From: Onchocerca volvulus
Taxonomy: Eukaryota; Nematoda; Chromadorea; Rhabditida; Onchocercidae
Direction: 5' to 3'
Assembly: GCA_000499405.2 (NCBI GenBank)
Contig: HG738137.1
Location: forward strand, 10,580,621-10,644,620
DNA: 64,000 bases
Position numbers and translations under genes: made by a program. Positions 37,030-49,085 of the stretch are shown piece after piece. How positions within the stretch are numbered: position 1 is the first letter of the stretch; each line of letters opens with the position of its first letter. Under the pieces are notes generated by a model. That model was not told the DNA's origin. It saw nothing but the letters and a program-made list of their open reading frames with translations, and did no database searches.

Positions 37030-38736
37030 TCAAAGTTCAGTTTGTCTCTCAAACATAAGGGAGTCATCAAAATCAGTGCAATATTTACACCGTGCTGTAG
37101 TTGAACCGTATGGAAGACATGTATGTCCAATACATTCACAACAACCCGTATGAAACCATCGAAGCATCGATGCGCCAAGAATCTATAATGACATCAACTG
37201 GGTTGTGAATTTATATATATATACGAACTAGAACTAGTTCGAACAAATACAGGAAAAGCTAAAACAGAAAAACAAAAAAAAAAAAGTAAAAAAAAAAAAG
37301 AAAAAAAACAAAAAAGTAAACTCACCAAACACTGTCGACTGCATTGCTTATGTGACATGCACTTGTCTAGGTAAACTACCGTGCAATTCGTCTCTCGATG
37401 AGTTCTCGCTAATACTTTCATATTTTGTCCTGGAGTTTCGCGATTTTTTAGTCCTAACTGACACAAAGTTCAACTATGTTAATAAATGGACGAAAAAAAA
37501 AAAGTAGGGTTACAATACATAATTACAACAATGCCAAAATATACCTCTACGATCAAACGAATATTCGCGCAAGGCTGGAAATGTGTATGTCGTGCCAACT
37601 TTATTCACTCTAAAGTAAATTCATTTCCACGTGAGATATCATTTATGTATAATTATAGTGATTTAATTATTTAAGATTAATTTACTGTTTGCTTGCCAGT
37701 TAAAGATGACGTGAAAAATGAATATAATAACCGTATATAATTATATATTATCTTGTATTACCATAAATCACAAATTCTAATCTTTCAAATTCATTTTAGA
37801 ATTGTATATTTATAAATGAGCATTGTGTAATGAATCTGCTTTATTACATATTAGATATATATAAGCAAATGCGATCCTTCATTTCTGGCAATTAATTCCG
37901 AAATGTATTTTGAAAAGAATAACATACCGTGCAACTTCGTCGAAAACGATGATATCTTCATCGTCTTGATCGAATCGATCGACATAACTGTTCAGATGCG
38001 ATGCCTCTTTATGTGGATTACATAATCCTGCAATAGAAATAGACAAAGCTGAATTTCAACTAAGCAATTTTTCTGCATTATTCTTGATAATGAACATGTA
38101 AACATTTCGATGCTCTTCATTGATTTATTGTCTATCGTGATAGCAAATAATAAAACAAAAAAAAAAGAAATCCAAATTAAGTGGATAGAAGTATTTTAGA
38201 AAATCTAAACATATTAACCAGGTTACTGATAATATTGTTTTATCAGTAATTGCAATGTTAAATTTGTGCAAATTACATTTGCAATGAAATTTCCTTCTTT
38301 TAGGATTTTTTTTTTAATTTCAACTTAAAATTTGAACTGACATTAATTTTGAATTTTGGCAAAGCAACATTAAAAGCTGCATTTGAACATGCTTCTAATA
38401 ATGCATAATGAAAAAGTTTCCTTGTGTAATACAATTATATAATACAGTAAACAATGATATCATTTGATAAATGATAAGAATGATGAACATACCTACACAA
38501 GCGCAACATTGCATGTATTGCTTATCAAGGCATTGAATGCATTCATTGCAGCACGAGCAATTCTTATGCAAAATATTATCACGATTGATCGAACAATTGC
38601 AAGCTTTTAGCAACATACATTTACTCACTCGTGGGCCACATTCTGTCTCATTACAATCCATTGCTGCTTGCAAAAAATCTTGCAGAAGTATACATAGCAT
38701 CAACAGCAGCATCCATCTGATAATATTTGTTATCAT
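37030..38736 (-). CDS. Twisted gastrulation (TWSG)-like secreted BMP modulator
   Basis: In other animals Tsg binds BMPs and chordin outside the cell and tunes BMP signalling. Five exons (minus): 38736-38493, 38027-37928, 37609-37545, 37453-37326, 37182-37030, total 690 bases and 229 residues. Human TWSG1 has about 223. A signal peptide (LLLMLCILLQDFLQA) is followed by a cysteine-rich N-terminal domain (CNETECGPRVSKCMLLKACN, CSCCNECIQCL, CCACVGLCNP). Next comes an acidic linker, then the second cysteine domain (NCTVVYLDKCMSHKQCSRQC, WFHTGCCECIG, CKYC). Spacing of the Cys pairs follows the TWSG family on both halves. All introns are GT-AG and in phase. Exon 3 (65 bases) is weakly conserved but required for phase. 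Only six bases separate a ttcag acceptor from the ATG, which suggests trans-splicing. Confidence 0.9.
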
Positions 38737-38741
38737 TTCAT

Positions 38742-38748
38742 CCTGAAA
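38742..38748 (-). promoter_or_regulatory. Probable spliced-leader acceptor of the TWSG-like mRNA
   Basis: Minus strand gatttcag is followed after six bases by the start codon at 38734-38736. The strong consensus and tight spacing argue for leader trans-splicing rather than an upstream coding exon. Confidence 0.55.
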
Positions 38749-39880
38749 TCATAACATCCGATCAATTTAAGTATTTTGAATAAACCTTAAGATTACTCTC
38801 AAATAATTCTTATGACAAGAATGATACAGAATCTTAAATGACAAAAACGATCTCGATTCGAATAATTGTGAAAGTCTAAGTCTAAAGATATATCAGCAAT
38901 ACTAGAATTTGCTCGATATCAATCAAGGAGAACAGCAACAATTCTATTGAATAATTCAGTCCATATTATCGTTGCAGGCATATTCGCATCTAGATTTACA
39001 TGATATTCTATAAATTCAGGTCTGATGATTCTTGTTCGATGGTAAAATTACCCATTGATCACATAATTCTTTTCCTCTTTGTTTTTTTTTGAAAATATCA
39101 TGAAAATGATTTTAAATGTCCCAAAAAAAGAAAGGACAGCATAATATAAGAAGTAGAAGGAAGTTACAAAGACATTAGCATGACAAGTTACATTGTATCT
39201 TAATTCCGTACTTTTTCCAAGCTACTTTTTATCTAGCAAAGTTTTTTTTTTTTTTTAAGAAAAATTCGAGAGAACAAAAACAATTTGGAGAAAAGAATGC
39301 TTTGGACAATCAAACAATTTTATCAAATATTTATTCTCTTAAATTATTTCCCAAATTCCAGTGAAGAGAAGAAAAAAAAAAAAAACGATTAGTTATCAAC
39401 TAAACCATCTGTATTATATTGCTGTAGAATAAGGTAGACATATCGCAGAAAAAATAAAATATGTCAAAATTTGAAAAAATAAAAATAGGAAAAATATAAA
39501 AAATTTATGAGAATAAATATTTGATAAAATCGTTCTGTTAATTAAAGAATACTCATTCTTAGATCTTTTCATATAAATATTTATAAATTAGCAAAACACA
39601 TAGTTTACGTCTGCATTTCACTTATTTTACATTTATACATAAACATTTTTAGCAAGAGATTTGATGACCTTGGAGACCGACCTGAATCAATTTTTTTCTA
39701 TGTATTTTCACGTCTACTGTGTCTTTTCACATACATCTAATTTGATTGCATAATTTAAAAAGCGCCTTTTTATATTCTTTTAACTTCTAATTTACAAATT
39801 TATTATACACATAAATTTATATTAAAGAGCGAATTAAAATGAATTATTCAATATGTTGACAATTTGCCCGTTTTATCAGA

Positions 39881-39919
39881 GAAAGAGAGAGAGAGAAAGA
39901 GAAAGAGAGAGAGAGAGAG
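39881..39919 (+). repeat. (GA)n microsatellite
   Basis: About 39 bases of purine repeat gagaaagagagagag. It faces a (CT)n run of similar length 240 bases to the right, so the two are complementary in one strand. Confidence 0.95.
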
Positions 39920-40157
39920 TAATGATAGACTTTGCTCGAAGCATAATAATGTAACTAACAGATTGTTGAATACGGTCCCTTTCATCAAGTTTTCAGATAA
40001 GGGCAATACCTAAATATCATTTAACTTACAATTTCCTCTAATTTGATTCAACTCTATTTATAATTTATAACTAGCTCATTCTAGCCTAGTCTCAATTACA
40101 ACTTATCCTAGTTCTTTCTATTCTGATTTAACCTCTTCTAACTTGCAATTTATCCTA

Positions 40158-40198
<41 letters not shown>
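40158..40198 (+). repeat. (CT)n microsatellite
   Basis: About 38 bases of uninterrupted CT repeat, embedded in the degenerate pyrimidine-rich array. Confidence 0.95.
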
Positions 40199-40199
<1 letters not shown>

Positions 40200-40557
40200 A
40201 TTTCGATTAAATTATCTCTAAATTATAATTTATCTTAGTTCCTTTTAGCGTAGATGATTAACTCCTGTAATTTATAAATTATATTTTACCTCTTCTAGTC
40301 TGGATTAATTCTTTCTAACAACTTACTCTGATCTCTTCTAACCTGTAACTTCTAACTTATCAAACCAACTCTCTCTAATTTAACTCAATATCTCTTAATT
40401 TGTAATTTACCTGACTCTTTTATCCTAATTTAATTTTGCTCAACTTAATTCCGCAATAAAATTAATGGATAACAAACATACTCTTCTACAAAAAGGCAAA
40501 AAGGTGACAATGGATAATAGTAAATTCAGAGTCATTGCATCTACCAACAGATAAAAA

Positions 40558-40673
40558 TTACGAATAGAGAGTGTGTAAAATAGGAGGACGAATAGAGAAT
40601 ATACAAAATAGAAGGAAGAATGGAGAATATGCGAAATCGAAGGATGAATAGAGAGTATGTGAAATAGGAGGAA
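40558..40673 (+). repeat. 28 bp minisatellite, four copies
   Basis: Four adjacent diverged copies of a 28-base unit of the form acgaatagagagtatgtgaa ataggagg. The copies begin near 40560, 40588, 40616 and 40644. Purine strand bias is strong. Confidence 0.85.
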
Positions 40674-40765
40674 ATGATCCTAACATTTCGTAAGCAGCGT
40701 ATTGTCAGAGAAGTAGGAGAATTAGATAAATGATAATCTGCCATGGTATTCTAACTGTTGGTTTA

Positions 40766-40835
40766 GGTACGTGTATAGACGTACGCTCACGTGTCTAGAC
40801 GTACGCTTGCGTGTCTAAACATAGTTTTACGTGTG
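40766..40835 (+). repeat. About 20 bp tandem repeat with acgtgt/tagacgtacgc
   Basis: Three consecutive variants of acgtgtctagacgtacgct followed by a partial acgtgtg. The unit contains the palindromes ctag and gtac with cacgtg-like edges, so it might bind E-box or bZIP-type factors, but no gene start is near. Confidence 0.8.
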
Positions 40836-42430
40836 TTCAAAGTGTGTGGAACATATGAAGTGGAAAAGTTGGGCTTCTCGCAAATGATTTGAATGGCTAA
40901 CACAAATGATTTAAATAACTGAAATATGAAAAGTCTGATATTCGGATAATTCCAGTCATTGAATTATTATATGTAAAAGTATTTATTTAGGTTTAGAAAA
41001 CCAGTAGAAAACCTTCAAAAGAAAGGTCAAAGGTCACCATGATATCTCGGTAGATAGAACCAAGCTAATTATCTAAGTCATCTCTTTCGAACTTGCGATT
41101 TGTTCACATTTGGACAGATTCATTCACTCAATTGTCTTCAGATTCCGTAAATCTTTCATATGTGCAACTATCATTCGCAAGAAATTCGCAAAAATTTTCT
41201 CATTATTTTGTATTTCTACGATTTCTCTCAAGAAATCATTTTGAATAACTAACCTACCATAACCCTTACCGCTAGTTTTAAAACCAAGACAAACCAGAGC
41301 CTTATCTTCTAAGCAATTAATCATTTCAGTTATCCTGTTTTTTCGTTATTCTATGATCAGGAAAATCAAATAATTATTTATTGCAGAAATATCGAGCACT
41401 GGTACGCTATAAAAAGAAACTTGACCAACTGTTGAGATAGATCGATAAGAGTGGAAAATGAAAATTTATGATTTAATTGAGAAAGCACTTGGAAATCATG
41501 GATGGAAGAATATCAGCGAAACATGCAATCACAGCTCAATCATGGCATAATGTTGTAAATGGTAGTTCAGTCTTTTCGATTTTCAAAAATATTTTCGTAA
41601 TTAGTTTTAGGAATGGTCGAATTTGTCTTTCATTTTATTTGCCAAAATTTGAGTTATTTGTAAAATATATTTTAACATTTTATTAGCAAAAGTATTAAAA
41701 AATGTTAGTTTTGATATTTTATAATTTGCAAAAATGTTTTCGTAATTAGTTCTAGGGATGGTGGTATCCATGGTATCCAAATGTTTTCGTAATTAGGTTA
41801 TGTCTCATTTGTATCTCAGATCAAAATTTTGTAGCTTAACTTCCATCTTGTCCACATAAATATCCTGCTTCCCATTTTATGCTTCTTTTCTAGGATATGC
41901 ATTTACGTTCAAATTTGCTTTTATTTTATTTACGCAGTATTCGAATTACTTGTAGAATAAATCTTAACTTTTTTTTTTATTAGTGAAAAGCGTTAAATGT
42001 TAGTTTCGATATTTTGTATTTTTCTCCTTATAATGGAAAAATAATTTGTTTTTCAATATATCCCATAATTTATTTCATTCTGTTTTGTTCAAAATGAAAA
42101 ATGTTAGCAAAAAAGGATAGAAGTTTGGAGTGAGATCAAGTTGAAAGATAATATATGATTTTATTAAATGGTAATCCTGTGGATATAAAAACAGTAACAG
42201 TGAATATTAATTTCATAATTATCCTCACCTAACAAATATTTTTAAAGCATGATTCCTGAAATAACCTGAAATGATTTTCTATTTTTTAATTTCTTATTAA
42301 AAGACCTGCTGATGACCATTTCGCAGCTGCCTTCATAACATTTTGAGATATATGCGGTTAGTTAGTTTTATTTAGTATAATGAACTGGGATTGATCTGTC
42401 AGAGATACTTAATCTTCATCAGAATTAGTT

Positions 42431-42448
42431 GGGACATTAATTTGTCCC
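42431..42448. repeat. Short perfect hairpin gggaca/tgtccc
   Basis: gggacattaatttgtccc forms a six-to-seven base stem with an AT loop. It sits a few bases before a tRNA T-arm-like ggattcgaatcc (42469-42480), but no complete tRNA cloverleaf could be drawn. Confidence 0.6.
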
Positions 42449-45139
42449 CGCCATCGTCAAAGACAAGGATTCGAATCCGCATCTCTTATGGCGGCTAGTA
42501 AGACGAAAGGATGAAATGAGATTACAATCTGACAAGAGATTGAATATCATCTAACCAACGAACAGCTGTCTTTTCTTGCTGCTATTTAAATATTCAAATT
42601 TGTAATACATTATTCGAGCTCCTTCAACAATCGAAGATTTTGCTTAGAACAACCAATCCTATTGGCCCGATGAAACATGTTTAGGACTGTACTGCTGCTA
42701 AGTGATTTCAAGAAGTGTTTTAGTATTCTAATGAGAAACATGTAATTGCTCGTTTTCAAAGATTTATGATATTCAGTCAGATGATGCCAAGCAATCGATT
42801 TTACTTATTAGATAAATGATTAGGTCGCTTCCCAGATCATCGTATATGCAGTATTCGAAATTTCACAATAAAATATGAGCACATTGAAGTAAATTATTTC
42901 CTCAAAATTTTGCTAGTTATGCAGAGTTCCTATGCTAGTACTGAGTATCAAAACTAATAGAAATTTTACTGCCATAGTTGTTTTCAACTATCCAGAATCT
43001 ATCAAAGTTGTTTATTCGTTTTCATATATTTGAAATTGATTCAAAATCGGAAATAGAGATTGGAAAATTCTATGTCTTCAAGAATCTTCAAAATTTAATT
43101 ACTTTATGATGGCTGTGTCTCTTGCCTTGCTTTTTTTTCAGTGATTCTTCTGCTTCGTATTGGTTAACATTTTCTTTCTCTTTCACTTCTTATTTTGCTA
43201 AATTACCTATGAATTTAATAAAGAAAAAACTCATCTCAATAGTAAACTCATTCTGTTATCTTGAACTTATTCTTTATGAGAGATAAATGCTTGATAAAGA
43301 CGATTTAATGACTTCTGCAAATACTTCAATAAATTAAGATTTTTTTGATGATGCAATTGACTTTACCTATAAAAGTATTTCTAAGTTCTTGCTATTACTG
43401 TCCAAGATTTCTTTTCCTCGCTATAAATGAAATTTTTGATAAACGTTCCTGCTTTCTATTACTCAATGCTTTTTGTCATTCAAAAAAGATTCGGACAAAG
43501 ATCGACCTAAGAATTTTATCTGTCCAGATATGGATGAATTTTTATCCACTAATTTTTACAGGTAAAATGCAAAATGAATAGCAAAAGGACAAGTAAAGCA
43601 TGGACAAATAACATCAAAGAACAAAATGTGTATAGATCTAGGTCTTTCGGTGGACCGTTGTCCCTAGTTCTAGTTCTTGGCTTATTATTTTATAGTGGAA
43701 AGGATGCAGGTGCAGTATCGCTTCTGTAACACTAAAAAACAATATGTCGTTCTTCTGATGATTTAAATTGTTACTTTCTAATATCAAAGAAAAAGTAGTG
43801 CTCATTTTAGGATAATTGGGAAATACTATCCTATGATAGAATGCAAGAAGATTGGATTTTCCTAATTGTTGTATTTTTCTTATTTCTTCAGAATCTGCCT
43901 TGGATATATAAAAATTCTGATTCGATTAATGAAACCTTTGAATGATGATTGAGGGCTATCCAGATCTGAGACGTTGAGACTAAGAAATAGCAACGTTTGA
44001 TTTCCTATAAGAAAGCTATCATTTGGATGCAAAATTATCTCAATTACACCAGGAAATATATTATATTATAGGAAATATATTGTAGAAAGGTATATAATTA
44101 ATGATAATTCGTGCTGTAAAACATTTAAGATGAAATGAAAAGAAAGTGTGATATGCTAGTTTAAATAAAATAGCTCTTCCGGAAAGAAGCAATAATAATC
44201 CCATCCAATGCCAGTTGTTGTTACAAGATTATTGAGATAAGTCTATCATTTGTCATTCCCTCCCAAAAAAAAAATGCAATTAAATTATTAAATGTTAGAA
44301 TTTATATTTATTTTTAAATTTAAATCTCACTGATTATTTTGACAATTTTTTGAACATTTCTTTCATTTACTGCTGTCTATTTTCTTACAATTAATTTACG
44401 TTTCTTACGATTGTAAAAGTTCATTATTCAAAAGAGCGATGTATTGTTCACGGATTAGTCCTCCTGAGCGATATATTGTTCAGGAATCAACAATTTTTGT
44501 TTTGCTAATTAGCTTGTCATGGAAATGAGATATGCAGTGAATTACTTAACCCATTCATCTTTTGCTAAATTCAGTTTTTTTTTTTTTTTTTTCGAATAAA
44601 ATTGAAGAAATTTTTTTCTTTTTTTTTCCTGATAGTTGTTCCTAGAAAAACTCAATTATCTCGGCTGAATTATGTTTTGAAATTTCAACAGTCAGTCAGA
44701 AAATCAGACTATAATTATTTTCTGGATAAATTAAAGTCAAACTTGTCTCTTATAATATTTCAAATCGTTTTAGCTTATCAGTTTTCGTTTTGCTCAAATT
44801 AAAATTACCTGTCATTTTATAGTCCAAAGATATTTTGGTTACTGTGTTTCTTAACATAATATTTGTCTACTTAACACCGTCTCTCTGCTACCAGGTGTTA
44901 CTAGTACCAAATGAAACTCATAATTCAACCAGCATTCAATTAAGGATGCACTTGAATGCGGAGATGATCATAGACAGTTTATCATCCTAATGGTCATTCA
45001 TCGCTGTTAAATGTAATTTCATTCTCGTCAGCTTCCTCTCCTAATGCAATATTATTTCTTTATTTTGAAAAAAACTAATTTGAATTTTGAAAACTGGAAG
45101 ATGATAAAAAGAGGAGAGTGGGAGATGGGAATAAGAGGA

Positions 45140-45162
45140 GAGACGAGTGATCCACTCGTCTC
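45140..45162. repeat. Perfect 10 bp stem, 3-base loop hairpin
   Basis: GAGACGAGTG, ATC, then CACTCGTCTC. It is GC-rich within AT-rich DNA and ends 70 bases before the compact Helitron-like element. No T run follows. Confidence 0.85.
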
Positions 45163-45232
45163 GTCACAATTACATATTCCCGGCATCAGCGTTTCATTAT
45201 CTTGAAACTATGGATCTTTTTTGAGATTTTCA

Positions 45233-45604
45233 TCTCTATAAATAGAAATGTAAATGTTCCTTATTACCTTAAATCTACAAAAAAATTTTGACACAAGGTT
45301 GCAATAGAATAGACGCGTGTTTTTTTTTATAGATATACCTTTTTTTCCATCCGTCATCTGCCACCCTGTGGCAAATAAAAGTAAATGAGCGGACTGGGTT
45401 TTTTGACCATGCCTACATCACGCCTACCTCCCATATTGACCATGTCTTCGTGAGCGGATAGAATTTATTGATCACGTCTTCATGAGCCAACTGAATTTAT
45501 TGATCACGTCTACTTTCTGCATTCACCAGGAGTCGGCCATGCGAAAATGTGGTCGGTCTCTATAGATTGGCTGCACCGGCCGTGCGAGTGACCGGTCCAG
45601 CTAA
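45233..45604 (+). mobile_element. Compact non-autonomous Helitron-like element, 372 bp
   Basis: Begins A|TCTCTATAAATAGAAATG and ends in CTAA|T (45601-45604). These fit Helitron termini (5' TC, 3' CTRR) inserted between A and T. An ACCGG/CCGGT stem with a 12-base loop lies just before the end (45575-45596). The end segment tatagattggctg recurs at 15381 next to another CTAG-T end, and the start resembles 16026 and the complement of 8518-8580. The middle holds a tandem repeat. No coding frame is present, so movement would depend on an autonomous relative such as the one that left the helicase fragments at 7.9-8.4 kb. Confidence 0.6.
45405..45528 (+). repeat. Tandem repeat inside the Helitron-like element
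   Basis: About four variants of a 32-37 base unit of the form ttgaycaygtcttcrtgagc plus gga.agaattta. They start near 45401, 45437, 45469 and 45501. Confidence 0.75.
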
Positions 45605-48600
45605 TATCCAGTTAAATTATGCAGTTATGATGAACAATTTCTTTTAATTTGGCGCCAACTTCTTCCTGTACTGCTTATTGATAGTATAGAATGAAATTGA
45701 AATCACACATGAAACTGATTCTAGAAAAATATGCAACAAAAAATTCAAATTATTTATTGACAGTTGTTTTGGTGAGTATCATCAATTAGTGACATTATCT
45801 TGTTCGATAAATGTCATACAAGAAGGATGATGAGGCCATTTGTTCTGGATGGATACTACTGGAAGAAGAGAAAAAGGAAGAGAGAAATTTTATTTCTTTC
45901 AAGGTCTTCGGGAAATGGCCTAATGAAAAATTCAAATTTTCAAGAAAAAGAGATCACTGTCATTTGTAGTGCCAAATATAGAAATTCAGGGAATCAGTCC
46001 ATCTCCCGTATTTTTATCCATAATGAGTTCCGAACTAGATAATTTGTTTATAGTGAGTGGAAAACGGAGAGAGAGGGAAAAGAATGAGTATGGAAATGAT
46101 GAGTTCAATGAGTGAACCCTTCTTCCTTCATAGGATAATTGTAATACTTGGTCTATCATATATGTTACATTGATCAAATGATTAGCTATTTCTCTAATAT
46201 TACCACCTTTTTGAGATAAATGACTTAAATTCTTTCAATTTTTTGTATACAACTTGCTTCCCGTTATTATTTTTACATAAAAAATCGTGGAATAGTAAAA
46301 AATGGATCTTATTAATACCAATTCTATCTGAAACCTAATCTGTTATGGGTTATTCTGTTATCTACAAATATCAGAATAATAGAAATTGTCGGAGCGTTTG
46401 TATGCGGAATACTATGATTTATCTTGAGAAGTTTCAAATAATTCAAAAAGACAACATTTCTTCGTCAATATAATCGATTCCGCTGAAATGATCTATCAAT
46501 TTATAGAAAGCAACAGTTTAATCAGAAATTTGATTAAACAAAATATTTGTCAATTATGTCGAATGATGATGTGAATGCTTAAGTGGAAAGTGTCTGAATG
46601 ATACATTTGTGATAGAATCGAAAATGTCGATTTTAACGTTGTAGATTTTCAGGATTTTAAAATTCGATTTTTCAACGTTATAGATTAAGTTTCCGCGAAA
46701 CTTGGCTAGTGAGAATAGTACATTTGATGTCACGTTGATGAGTTGTTGGATAAAGTGTATTGTTTGATCGGTTGCTTTTATCTTTCTGCTTTTGCCTTTC
46801 TCCTCTTTTCTTCCTATTCGTTTTGCTTTGTTTTCAATACAACACAAGTAAAAACGGATCATCGATCGTCCTATCATCAATCATTATATATATTGCACCG
46901 ATTATTTTTTGAAATTTCAAAAAGAAATAGGAAGAAGGAAAAAAGGGGAAGATATAAAGGGAAATGACAGGATCCGTCAAAAGCATCAGAGGGAAAGAGG
47001 TGATGTGATGGTCGATGGTGAGCTGTCCATTTGGGATCGGTCCAATTGAGGTTCGTTCCCGCCAAGCAGAGAATTCCCCCTTTTTGCCTAATCTTTCGCC
47101 ATTATTTGTATATCGAAGGGGGAGGAGGAGGATGACAGGTTGGAGCTTTTGGAGGGACCTATAAACGACGACGACGATGACAACCCGTCCAGTATCTACC
47201 TCACAAGGTTTTGGTTTAAATGGACACCGCAGCTGTTTCCCCCTTCCATTCCCTTCCCGCTCGTTCTTTTCTCCCTCCCATCCATTCATCCTGTATTATT
47301 ACAACATTTCATTCCCCTTCCTTTACCCCAACAAACTTATTTCATCTCTCCATTTACTCCTTTCTGCCAATAGGTTCATTTATTTCCAGCATTTTTGTAA
47401 TCTTTCTTTTATTCATCATGTGACCGTAATCATACTCGAAGTTTTTTTAAGCAAAAATATATAATCTAGGAATCAACTAATAAACAATAGATGCCTCATT
47501 TTAGCACTAAGATATATCAGGCTGGATGGATTAAGAGATATAAAGCCTTACCTATTTTCAATGAAGATAACAAAGAGCTCTAAAGTGCCGGATAAGCAAC
47601 AAGAAGACCGAGAGATAACTTCCAAAAGATCAATTACCTTATGAAGGAACGATAAAAAGAACACTTACATAGCTTCGACAAGTCACCATGAAAATGACAT
47701 ATTTCTTGGATTATGAACTAGTTAAGATTGGAATAAGACGATGGCCAAGAAATGTTTTATCGCTCATTTTCTCTTACATTTCCGTCATTTTTGATGGAAA
47801 AATTTTGAAAGAAGCTTCCTTTATGCATCATTTTTTCGATCCATCGTATGGACGATATTCGTTCAAATCTACAATACCGCGATATCTCGTTCTAGTTAAG
47901 TGTTCCGGGATCATGAATTACCAAGTAGCAAGTTTTAATAAGGTTTTAGGAGGGTTTTTAATCAGGTTCTTCTTTCCTAATTCGTAATTGCTTCTAAATG
48001 TCATGCATAGGGAGGTAGAAAGAGAAGCAATATACGTGAAATTCGAATGAAAATGGCCGTGAACCGTCGTTCTCTTCGGGATAATGAAGTCGAGGTGAGA
48101 CGAGAGGAATGGGAAAGTTATGGAATATCTCGGGGGAGATCATCCTAATACCAAGCCAAATGTTCCATGTTCACAATTTTTCGAAAATACCCGTAAAATT
48201 TCAGGACGGACATTTTTCTCCCCGCCTAATGGTCGTCGACAGCATATGTATGTGTGTTTTCTGTCTGCTACTTCGTCGAGACGTACATTACTCCTTCGTA
48301 GACGTGCAAAGAAAAAAACCCATTTCATTTCTCTTCCTCTCTTCTAATCATTTGTTCAGCTGGTTATATCATAGTTATCTCTCATTTTCTCTTCTTCTTC
48401 CATCAAATCTTTGCAATATATTTTAACATCTGTGCTTGCCATTGAATCCAACAATAAAATAGTACTTTTTTCTTTTCTCGCAATGTATATAGAGAGAGAA
48501 CGAGAGACGGGCGGATCTAATGAAAGGTTTGTCTATGTTTCTCTGTCCTATAGTTGCTATTAGTAGTTGTGCTGTCTGGAAGAACAAACCGATCCGATCC

Positions 48601-49085
48601 GATACGATTTCTGAATTGAACGGAATGGACAAACCGGACTGACCGGAAGGAGGGCGGTTTTACGGAGAAGGTAGGATAAGTTGTAGGTGAATGTTTAATA
48701 TGTAAGATTAATTGTATTATTGCAGGCATTTGTCAGGAGAAGGAAGAAGGAATAGTGTGTAGACAGCAGCATAGACGATATCATTCTGGGAGTTATCCTG
48801 GCTTGACCGCGATTACTAGCACAGGCAGCAATCACTTATCAGTTGTGGTATCACTTGATCGAATGAGCCAGAAGGGTCGGTTGGTTGCCGGCCCTGGTTA
48901 TCCTTCTTTGCATTGCCTCTCGTTATTGTTATTATTCTGCTCGTGCTATTATCACCATTTGGCTTTTCTTGCTGCTGTCATTATTATTAATACTGTTGTT
49001 GCTCATTTATTCGTTGGTGTTACTGTTGGTCGCATATTGCCCAACGACAATCTCTCCAGTGGATATTCTGCGAGGAGTCGACGCT
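45605..49085. other. Region upstream of the TCF gene
   Basis: No exon with family resemblance is found. From about 47100 to 49080 base composition is richer in C and G (cgacgacgacgatgaca at 47167, pyrimidine tracts at 47225-47350), suggesting promoter and 5' UTR sequence of the TCF gene. Overlapping open frames on both strands around 46840-47460 look like composition artefacts. Confidence 0.5.

Larger units (their letters stand above)
38750..45139. other. Long intergenic region rich in simple and degenerate repeats
   Basis: No credible exon is seen. Repeats inside it are listed separately. From about 40020 to 40450 the sequence cycles through loose variants of ctctt.taacttataatttatccta, a highly degenerate tandem array of roughly 30-45 base periodicity. 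A frame at 41124-41324 (minus) reads like ordinary protein for 66 codons but shows no domain. Confidence 0.5.

Noticed and set aside
41124..41324. A 66-codon minus-strand frame in the repeat-rich gap.
   Set aside because: Protein-like but isolated, without family resemblance or flanking exons. Not supported as a gene.
42469..42480. Possible tRNA gene from the ggattcgaatcc motif.
   Set aside because: No matching acceptor, D or anticodon arms could be drawn on either strand.
46834..47464. Several overlapping open frames on both strands.
   Set aside because: They overlap each other in different frames, have biased composition and no domain. They are explained by the local shift in base composition.
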